Assembly: GCA_900548615.1 (NCBI GenBank) | Contig: URKW01000034.1 | Coordinates: 1-19,067, forward strand | Direction of reading: 5' to 3' | From: an uncultured Eubacteriales bacterium | GTDB taxonomy: Bacteria; Bacillota; Clostridia; Oscillospirales; Oscillospiraceae | Length of the DNA: 19,067 nucleotides | In this document: positions 14,230 to 19,067 of the stretch, piece after piece | Layout: each line of letters starts with the position of its first letter | Numbering within the stretch: position 1 is the first letter of the stretch | The notes under the pieces: generated by a model | The model's database searches: none | The model's input: the letters and a program-made list of their open reading frames with translations, nothing else | Told to the model about the DNA's origin: nothing | Program-made: the position numbers and the translations under genes

Positions 14230-15288
14230 TCAGTCCTCGCTGTGGGAAGCGGGCTTGATGTCGATCTTATAGCCGGTCAGCCGGGCGGCAAGACGGGCGT
14301 TCTGGCCCTCCTTGCCGATGGCCAGACTCAGCTGGTCGTCAGGCACGATGACGCGGCAGGCCTTGCCCTCCGGAGCCAGACGCACCTCCAGCACGTCGGC
14401 GGGCGCCAGTGCCGCGGCGATGAACTCTGCCGGATCCTCGCTGTACTTGATGATATCGATCTTCTCGCCCCGCAGTTCCTCCACGATGGCGTTGACGCGC
14501 TGGCCGCGAGGGCCGACGCAGGCGCCGATGGGATCGATGTTCTCGTCCTCCGACCACACGGCCATCTTGGTGCGGTTGCCCGCCTCGCGGGCGATGGAGC
14601 GGATCTCCACGCTGCCGTCGTAAATTTCGGGCACCTCCAGCTCGAAAAGGCGCTTCACCAGACCGGGATGGGTGCGGGAGATCAGTACCTGCGGGCCGCG
14701 GGTGGTGCGGCGGACCTCCACCAGATAAACCTTCACCATCTGACCCTCGGTCAGCGTCTCGCCAACTACCTGCTCGTTCTGGGACAGCACGGCCTCGGTG
14801 CTCTCGCTGCCGGTGCCGATCTTCAGGATCACGTTGCCGTTGCGGGGGTCGATCCGCACCACGGTGCCGGTCAGGATCTCGTGCTGCTTGGAGTTGAACT
14901 CGTCATAGATCATGCCGTGCTCGGCCTCACGCAGACCCTGAATGATGACCTGCTTGCCGTTTCCGGCGGCGATGCGGCCGAATTCCACATTTTCCACAGG
15001 AATATTCACCACGCCGCCCAGCTCGTTCCGGGCGCTGCGCTTTTTGGCGTCCTCCAGAGAGATCTCGTTGGCGGGATCCATGACCTCCTCCACGATCTCC
15101 TTCTGCACGTACATGCGCAGGTCGTGCTTGTCCTCGTCCACGTCCACGATCACGTTCTCCACGCCCTCGTGATCCCGCTTATAGGCGGTGGTCAGGGCCT
15201 GAATGATCTTGCCCATCATGAAGTTCTGGGGAATGCCCCGTTCCTTCTCCAGCATAGCCAGCGCCGCAAAAATCTCGTCACATTTCAT
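14230..15288 (-). CDS. nusA: Transcription termination/antitermination factor NusA
   Basis: This 352-residue protein binds RNA polymerase and nascent RNA and controls pausing, termination and antitermination. It has the N-terminal polymerase-binding domain (about 1-125), an S1 domain (about 130-200), and two KH domains with the loops G-P-R-G near residue 260 and G-K-E-G near 328. As in other Firmicutes it lacks the C-terminal acidic repeats of proteobacterial NusA. ATG 15288 has AAGGAG about 9 nt upstream. The leader terminator before rimP could be its own target, because NusA-dependent attenuation of the rimP-nusA operon has been reported in Bacillus subtilis. Confidence 0.97.
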   Translation of the reverse strand: MKCDEIFAALAMLEKERGIPQNFMMGKIIQALTTAYKRDHEGVENVIVDVDEDKHDLRMYVQKEIVEEVMDPANEISLEDAKKRSARNELGGVVNIPVENVEFGRIAAGNGKQVIIQGLREAEHGMIYDEFNSKQHEILTGTVVRIDPRNGNVILKIGTGSESTEAVLSQNEQVVGETLTEGQMVKVYLVEVRRTTRGPQVLISRTHPGLVKRLFELEVPEIYDGSVEIRSIAREAGNRTKMAVWSEDENIDPIGACVGPRGQRVNAIVEELRGEKIDIIKYSEDPAEFIAAALAPADVLEVRLAPEGKACRVIVPDDQLSLAIGKEGQNARLAARLTGYKIDIKPASHSED

Positions 15289-15326
15289 GATCTTAACTCC
15301 TTCTATCTAAACCAAAGCTTGTATAC

Positions 15327-15785
15327 TTAAAATTCCACACGCAGGCGCACCAGCGCCACCTCGGCCTTTTCAAACCGCACCGGCTCTGCGCCGCCCATAT
15401 CCAGCAGCACCGCGCCGTCCTCGTAGCCCGCCAGCTTCCCGGCGAACTCCTTCCGGCCGTCCCGGTTCTTATAGGTTTTCACCAGCACCGGCTCGCCCAT
15501 GAAGCGCTGAAAGTCCGAGGGCCGCTTCAGCTGCCGCTCCGCACCGGCGGAGGAAACCTCGAACATATAGCTGGATTCGATGGGATCCACCTCGTCCAGC
15601 AGGTCGCTGACCCTGCGGCTGATGGCTTCGCAGTCCAGAATGTCCACGCCGCCCTCCTTGTCCAGATACAGCCGCAGATACCACTGGCCCGCTTCCCGGA
15701 CGTATTCCACGTCCCACAGCTCACAGCCGTTCTCCTTCACGACCGGCTCCGCCAGCTCCCACACGATGTCGGTGACTTTTTTCAT
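15327..15785 (-). CDS. rimP: Ribosome maturation factor RimP
   Basis: This 152-residue protein helps 30S assembly. The N-terminal domain shows V-V-K-E-N-G-C-E-L-W-D-V-E-Y and the acidic C-E-A-I-S-R-R-V-S-D-L-L-D stretch. The family motif normally written S-S-P-G-L-D-R-P-L reads S-S-A-G-A-E-R-Q-L here, a divergent but recognisable form. The C-terminal part is an SH3-like barrel. ATG 15785 has GAGGAA a few bases upstream; the frame is open to 15869, but that stretch runs through the leader terminator and is not coding. It is the first gene of the large operon, 38 nt before nusA. Confidence 0.93.
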   Translation of the reverse strand: MKKVTDIVWELAEPVVKENGCELWDVEYVREAGQWYLRLYLDKEGGVDILDCEAISRRVSDLLDEVDPIESSYMFEVSSAGAERQLKRPSDFQRFMGEPVLVKTYKNRDGRKEFAGKLAGYEDGAVLLDMGGAEPVRFEKAEVALVRLRVEF

Positions 15786-15845
15786 AGCGTTCCTCGCTTC
15801 ATTATCCAACGATTTCCGATTTTTAAGAAACGGATTTTGCTCAAC

Positions 15846-15872
15846 AAAAAGAGCGGACGGAACGTCCACTCT
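15846..15872 (-). terminator. Leader terminator (attenuator) of the rimP-nusA operon
   Basis: On the minus strand AGAGTGGACG pairs with CGTCCGCTCT (one G-T pair) around a 3-nt loop and is followed by a run of Ts. It lies between the promoter at 15898-15926 and the rimP start, so transcripts must read through it. A six-codon open frame, ATG GTA GTA TGT GTT GAC TAA (15892 back to 15872), ends at the foot of the hairpin. Confidence 0.75.
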
Positions 15873-15897
15873 TAGTCAACACATACTACCATGAAGT

Positions 15898-15926
15898 ATA
15901 TTACCATATTTATAGTGGGATTGCAA
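15898..15926 (-). promoter_or_regulatory. SigmaA-type promoter of the rimP-ribF operon
   Basis: On the minus strand TTGCAA (15921-15926) and TAATAT (15898-15903) are 17 bp apart, within an A/T-rich patch. The start point would be near 15891, about 105 nt before rimP, which puts the terminator hairpin at 15872-15846 in the leader. Confidence 0.6.
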
Positions 15927-16028
15927 GGGGTTTTCCGGAAAAAACCAGCCGGAAAAGGGCGGATATATGCGGATTTTTCGGCGAAAAACGCCGCAGGCGG
16001 CGTCTGCGGACGGTTGCTGCTGATTGCT

Positions 16029-16207
16029 GTAGGGCGGGGTGACAACACCCCGCCGCATAACTGTCATTCCGAACCAGTGACCGATGTCACTGGTGTGGGA
16101 ATCCGTAACTCCATGCCGAAAAAGAAGAAACGGATTGCCACGCCAGTCTGCGGACTGGCTCGCAATGACAGAAACGGGGGCGGCGGGGCACATGGGCACC
16201 GCCCTAC
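16029..16207. repeat. REPIN-like inverted pair, copy 3, with an enlarged spacer
   Basis: The left half (16029-16054) is GTAG plus a palindrome with GGCGGGGTG opposite CACCCCGCC. The right half (16182-16207) ends CCCTAC. Both are 26 nt, as in the other copies, but the spacer is 127 nt instead of 26-33 because it contains another inverted-repeat element (16061-16171). Confidence 0.7.
16061..16171. repeat. Nested inverted-repeat element (CTGTCATT...AATGACAG)
   Basis: The left arm (16061-16106) and the reverse complement of the right arm (16130-16171) share CTGTCATT, then CGA-CCAGT, then ACTGG-GTGG, then AATCCGT, differing mainly in the small inner loops. Each arm also folds on itself (CCAGTGAC/GTCACTGG on the left, CCAGTC/GACTGG on the right). 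The 23-nt centre is A-rich. It is 111 bp long and non-coding, like a miniature inverted-repeat element. Confidence 0.75.
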
Positions 16208-16252
16208 GAATGTGTGACCGGAAACGGCGGCAAGATTTCATGCCAGCTTCTT

Positions 16253-17524
16253 TTATTCCGTCATGATCTTCAAGATCACCCGGTCGGTCTCCCGCATGCC
16301 CTGAGCCGCCAGCACGCCCACGTGGCGGATGGTGTCCTCCACATCCTTGCCCATGATGCCGTGGCCGGGCTGGAAGTTGTTGCCGCCCAGATACATGTTG
16401 TAGCCCAGCAGGCCGCACTCCACGCCCATGGCGATCTTGCTGGCGCAGCTGGCCTTGGCCCCGTCGCAGATGCAGCCGGAGATCATGGCCACCGCGTTTT
16501 CCAGCGTGTGACTGATGGCATCATAGTCCGCACCCCGCAGCCACGCGATGCCGCAGCCTGCGCCGACGCCGGCGGACACCGCGCCGCAGTAGGCGCTGAG
16601 ACGGCCAATGCCGGTTTTCTGGTGGATGGTGATCAGGTCGCTGAGGCACACGGCCCGCAGGATCTTCTCCTCGCTGGCTCCCATCAGCTTGCCGTAGCGC
16701 CACACGGGGACGGAAGCGGTGATGCCCTGATTGCCGGAGCCGGAGCAGATGACCACCGGCATTTCGCAGCCGTTCATGCGGGCGTCAGACCCGGCGGCGG
16801 CCCATGCACGGGCCTGGGTCTCGATATCGTCGCTGCGCTGAAGGAGGGTGGAGCCGATGTTGGCGCCCCAGCTGTTGCGCAGGCCCTCCTCGGCGATGGC
16901 GGTGTTGCAGGCGATCTGCCTGCCGATAACAGGTTCGATGCGGTCTAACGGTACTGTTTCAGCGAATGTGATGATGTCTTTTACGTTGAGAACACTCTTG
17001 TCCTGCAAATTGTCCTCCGCATTGGCGGTGAGGGGCTTTTCCAGCAGGACTTCTCCGTCCCTTTCCATGTAGATGATGTTGGTGTGGTTGTTGGCCACCC
17101 GTACCGCGGCGGTGTGTCCCGCCCGCTTGCCGTGCAGAAAAATATCCAGCAGGCAGGGGGTCGCGGGGCAGGTGACCTTGATGGGTGTAGCATCCAGATA
17201 GCCCTGAATGGCGGCTGCGTCATCCTCTGTGACGTTGGCAATCACCTGCAATTCCGCGTCTGCGTCGCCCGCCACAATACCTACCGCGATGGCAGCGTCG
17301 ATGCCGCGACGGCCATCAGTATTGGGTACGACCACGGATTTCACGTTCTTGAGGATGTTGCCGCTGACCTCGGCCAGCACTTCTTCCGGTTTTCCGCCCA
17401 GCACCTCGCGCAGCTTGGCAGCACAGTACGCGACGGCGATGGGCTCTGTACACCCTGTTGCCAGCAGGAGTTCTTCCTGCAGGATAGCCGTATAGGCGGC
17501 TACCGTTTTCTCGTTCAACATCAT
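16253..17524 (-). CDS. L-cysteine desulfidase family protein (UPF0597 / CyuA-like)
   Basis: This 423-residue protein matches the UPF0597 family, also annotated as L-serine dehydratase alpha-like, whose characterised members are iron-sulfur L-cysteine desulfidases giving pyruvate, ammonia and sulfide. Seen here: A-T-G-C25-T-E-P-I-A near the start, C-S-G-S-G-N-Q-G-I-T-A-S-V-P near residue 260, and S-G-C-I-C-D-G-A-K-A-S-C-A-S-K near 350, which offers cysteines for a [4Fe-4S] cluster, then G-N-N-F-Q-P-G-H-G-I near 390. The frame opens at 17602, but only ATG 17524 (or the next codon, ATG 17521) has AAAGGAG in place. A TATAAT lies just upstream. It appears to be a single-gene unit separate from the rimP operon. 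Cysteine is the favoured substrate; serine is possible. Confidence 0.85.
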   Translation of the reverse strand: MMLNEKTVAAYTAILQEELLLATGCTEPIAVAYCAAKLREVLGGKPEEVLAEVSGNILKNVKSVVVPNTDGRRGIDAAIAVGIVAGDADAELQVIANVTEDDAAAIQGYLDATPIKVTCPATPCLLDIFLHGKRAGHTAAVRVANNHTNIIYMERDGEVLLEKPLTANAEDNLQDKSVLNVKDIITFAETVPLDRIEPVIGRQIACNTAIAEEGLRNSWGANIGSTLLQRSDDIETQARAWAAAGSDARMNGCEMPVVICSGSGNQGITASVPVWRYGKLMGASEEKILRAVCLSDLITIHQKTGIGRLSAYCGAVSAGVGAGCGIAWLRGADYDAISHTLENAVAMISGCICDGAKASCASKIAMGVECGLLGYNMYLGGNNFQPGHGIMGKDVEDTIRHVGVLAAQGMRETDRVILKIMTE

Positions 17525-17543
17525 GACATTCTCCTTTGTATTC

Positions 17544-17549
17544 ATTATA
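17544..17549 (-). promoter_or_regulatory. -10 element of the cysteine desulfidase gene
   Basis: The minus strand shows a perfect TATAAT 20 nt before the start codon. No good -35 lies at 16-18 bp. Just upstream is a short palindrome, GGCC-GTT-GGCC (17557-17567), which could be an operator. Confidence 0.4.
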
Positions 17550-17610
17550 GTATCAGGCCGTTGGCCGGATAGATGGGATAAAAGGGGGATGCGGGGTAAC
17601 ATATTCTATT

Positions 17611-17693
17611 GTAGGGGGCGATGCCTACATCGCCCCGTCGTGTGTTGGAAATATTATCTGTGCCAGCGGGCCGATGTGGGCATCGGCCCCTAC
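17611..17693. repeat. REPIN-like inverted pair, copy 4
   Basis: The left half (17611-17636) is GTAGGG plus a palindrome with GGGGCGATG opposite CATCGCCCC. The right half (17668-17693) ends CCCCTAC. Both are 26 nt and the spacer is 31 nt. The stem sequence resembles that of the single hairpin at 6974-7003, so at least two stem subtypes share one architecture. Confidence 0.7.
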
Positions 17694-17720
17694 GAAACAT
17701 CAAAATGCGCCGAACGCCGC

Positions 17721-18203
17721 TCACCGCAGATCCGGCACGTCGTCCTCCAGATCCACCCAGTCCTGCACGTCCACGGTGGAGAACTCCGTCTCCGTATTGC
17801 GGATGACCACCTTGGAAAGTCCCGCATTGATGACGAGTCGGCGGCACATGGCGCAGGAGGTGGCATCGTGAAGCAGCTCGCCGGTCTGGGCATTGCGGCC
17901 CACCAGATACAGCGTGCCGCCCACCATGTCCCGCCGGGCGGCGGAGATGATGGCGTTGGCCTCGGCGTGGACGCTGCGGCACAGCTCGTACCGTTCGCCC
18001 CGGGGCACCTGCATGGCCTCGCGGGTGCACAGGCCCATGTCCACGCAGTTGCGGCGGCCGCGGGGCGCACCGTTGTAGCCGGTGGAGATGATCTCGTCGT
18101 TCTTCACGATGATGGCCCCGAACACCCGGCGCAGACAGGTGGCCCGCTCCAGCACGGTCTGGGCGATGTTCAAATAGTAGTTCTCCTTGCTGATGCGTTC
18201 CAT
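17721..18203 (-). CDS. Deoxycytidylate (dCMP) deaminase family protein, ComEB-like
   Basis: This 160-residue cytoplasmic zinc enzyme should turn dCMP into dUMP, the precursor for thymidylate. It shows G-A-I-I-V-K-N-D-E-I-I-S-T-G-Y-N-G-A-P-R-G near residues 29-49, the C-x-D-x-G-x-C stretch typical of dCMP deaminases, H79-A-E81-A-N-A-I with the zinc-ligand histidine and catalytic glutamate, and S116-C117-A-M-C120 with two zinc cysteines. The usual proline before the first cysteine is serine here. ATG 18203 has AAGGAG at a normal distance and a good sigmaA promoter upstream. It is transcribed away from spoIIE. A perfect Spo0A box in its promoter suggests it is turned down when sporulation begins. 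Confidence 0.88.
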   Translation of the reverse strand: MERISKENYYLNIAQTVLERATCLRRVFGAIIVKNDEIISTGYNGAPRGRRNCVDMGLCTREAMQVPRGERYELCRSVHAEANAIISAARRDMVGGTLYLVGRNAQTGELLHDATSCAMCRRLVINAGLSKVVIRNTETEFSTVDVQDWVDLEDDVPDLR

Positions 18204-18236
18204 GGCGGTTTCTCCTTGCGATACTTACTTTATTTG

Positions 18237-18265
18237 ATTATACCGTGTTTTGACAAACGGTTCAA
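18237..18265 (-). promoter_or_regulatory. SigmaA-type promoter of the dCMP deaminase gene
   Basis: On the minus strand TTGAAC (18260-18265) and a perfect TATAAT (18237-18242) are separated by exactly 17 bp. The -10 ends about 34 nt before the start codon. The spacer contains the Spo0A box at 18248-18257. Confidence 0.75.
18248..18257 (-). promoter_or_regulatory. Spo0A box, perfect match
   Basis: The minus strand reads TTTGTCAAAA, ten of ten for TTTGTCRAAA. It lies between the -35 and -10 of the deaminase promoter, a place where binding would block polymerase. It is about 190 bp upstream of the possible spoIIE -10, too far for classical activation. Confidence 0.6.
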
Positions 18266-18408
18266 TGGAAAGGGGCGGAAACATCCACCGCGTTTTCCAC
18301 AAAAATTCCGGCTGCTTTTTGAAGAAAACGTAGAATTTTGGAATTTTCGGCGGCAAAAACGGGGTAAAAACACGCCCTCTCAAAAAACGCGGCGGCCGTT
18401 CCATTTCC

Positions 18409-18440
18409 CGACGAATTGCGTGGCGAATTTCCCGTACAAT
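18409..18440 (+). promoter_or_regulatory. Possible spoIIE promoter with weak Spo0A-like sites
   Basis: TACAAT (18435-18440) is a fair -10, with no -35 at the normal distance. Upstream are CGACGAATT (18409) and TGGCGAATT (18421), 12 bp apart, matching the TGTCGAA core at five and six of seven positions. A poor -35 with Spo0A sites next to it is how Spo0A-dependent sigmaA promoters such as spoIIE of Bacillus subtilis are built, but the matches here are weak. Confidence 0.35.
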
Positions 18441-18457
18441 AGGCCCATGCGAAAAAA

Positions 18458-18474
18458 CGCCCCGTCACGGGGCG
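18458..18474 (+). other. Leader hairpin before spoIIE
   Basis: CGCCCCG pairs with CGGGGCG around TCA, ending just before the spoIIE ribosome site. No T-run follows, so it is not a terminator. It may shield or position the ribosome site. Confidence 0.5.
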
Positions 18475-18490
18475 AAGGGAGGACGGATCC

Positions 18491-19067
18491 ATGATACGGC
18501 CAACGGTGCGGGACAAGCTTCTGCCGGACGCGCTGCGGCAGGGACTTTTGCAGAGCGTGCTGGTGTTCGCGCTGTCGGCGGCGCGGGTGGGCGGCATATA
18601 CGCGCCGTGGGCGCTGGCGGCTGCCGCCGTCTCCGGCGGGAAAAGCCGGGGGTTATGGGCGCTGCTGGGCGCAGGTGTCGGCGCGCTGGTGTTTTTCGAT
18701 TTCCAGACGGGGCTGCGGTTCGCCGCCTCTGCCGTGCTGATCTACAGTGCCAACATGGCCTTCTGCGACACGAAAATGTACGCCAGAAAGGGCTTCGCTC
18801 CGCTGCTGGCGGCGCTGGCGCTGCTGCTGGTGCAGTCGGTGTATCTGGTGGGCCGCAGCGCCGCTCAATGGGCGCTGGGCGTGTCGGCGTCCGCCGTGGC
18901 GGCGGCGGTGGCCTGCGGACTGGACGAGAGCCGGGAAAATGGCCGCCTGCATCTGCTGGTGGTCATGACGGCGGCTGCGGCGGCGCTGTCCGCCGTACAG
19001 GTGGAGGGCTTCTCCCCCGGCAGCATGACGGCGGCGTGGCTGGCGCTGCTGTGCGCGTTTGTCTGTG
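18491..19067 (+). CDS. spoIIE: Stage II sporulation protein E, N-terminal membrane part (truncated by window end)
   Basis: The frame is open from ATG 18491 to the window end, giving 192 complete codons. The ATG has AGGGAGG at a normal distance. The protein starts with a short charged stretch and then a series of hydrophobic segments; G-I-Y-A-P-W-A-L-A-A-A-A-V-S-G near residue 35 and G-L-R-F-A-A-S-A-V-L-I-Y near 75 resemble the N-terminal membrane domain of clostridial SpoIIE. SpoIIE is a PP2C phosphatase at the sporulation septum that activates sigmaF; the central and phosphatase domains would lie beyond the window. The call rests on this N-terminal pattern and the weak Spo0A-like promoter. 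Another large membrane protein cannot be excluded. Confidence 0.75.
   Translation, partial: MIRPTVRDKLLPDALRQGLLQSVLVFALSAARVGGIYAPWALAAAAVSGGKSRGLWALLGAGVGALVFFDFQTGLRFAASAVLIYSANMAFCDTKMYARKGFAPLLAALALLLVQSVYLVGRSAAQWALGVSASAVAAAVACGLDESRENGRLHLLVVMTAAAAALSAVQVEGFSPGSMTAAWLALLCAFVC

Noticed and set aside
13987..15330. 447-codon plus-strand open frame opposite ylxR and nusA
   Set aside because: Shadow of conserved genes; it spans their junction and has no start signal.
18250..18255. TTGACA as a plus-strand -35 for spoIIE
   Set aside because: No -10 lies 15-21 bp downstream; the bases are better explained as part of the Spo0A box.

Overview
The window looks like a chromosomal segment of a GC-rich, endospore-forming Clostridia species, most likely a gut Oscillospiraceae-type Firmicute. 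The reasons are the Bacillota-type order rimP-nusA-ylxR-ylxQ-infB-rbfA-nrnA-truB-ribF, strong AGGAGG-type ribosome binding sites with TTG starts, a SpoIIE N-terminus, and several sequences matching the Spo0A box. No tRNA, rRNA, CRISPR array, phage gene or transposase gene was seen.

Layout. 1-552: a terminator, a small minus-strand gene resembling Spo0E aspartyl-phosphate phosphatases, and a control region with three Spo0A-box-like sites whose centres are exactly 73 bp apart. 553-2223: a TauE/SafE-type exporter and a PAP2 phosphatase, probably one transcript. 2310-6820: a four-gene envelope or glycan O-acylation locus with its own promoter and terminator (lipoprotein, DHHW protein, MBOAT acyltransferase, second DHHW protein). 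No glycosyltransferase is nearby, so its acceptor is unknown. 6821-7051: palindromic repeats and a terminator between convergent operons.

7052-15926 is the minus-strand transcription/translation operon, read from rimP (right) to ribF (left). It has a promoter and a leader terminator before rimP, a second terminator-like hairpin just before rbfA, and a large imperfect palindrome separating nrnA from truB. 16253-17524 is an L-cysteine desulfidase (UPF0597) family gene. 17721-18203 is a dCMP deaminase-type gene, divergent from spoIIE (18491 to the window end, truncated). A perfect Spo0A box lies inside the deaminase promoter.

The intergenic DNA is the most unusual part. A family of 26-nt half-elements, each GTAG followed by a palindrome, occurs mostly as inverted pairs (6873-6950, 10743-10827, 16029-16207, 17611-17693, plus single halves near 6825-7003). 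This is the architecture of REP doublets (REPINs). One pair holds a second, unrelated inverted-repeat element in its spacer. All positions come from reading the sequence; no database search was run.
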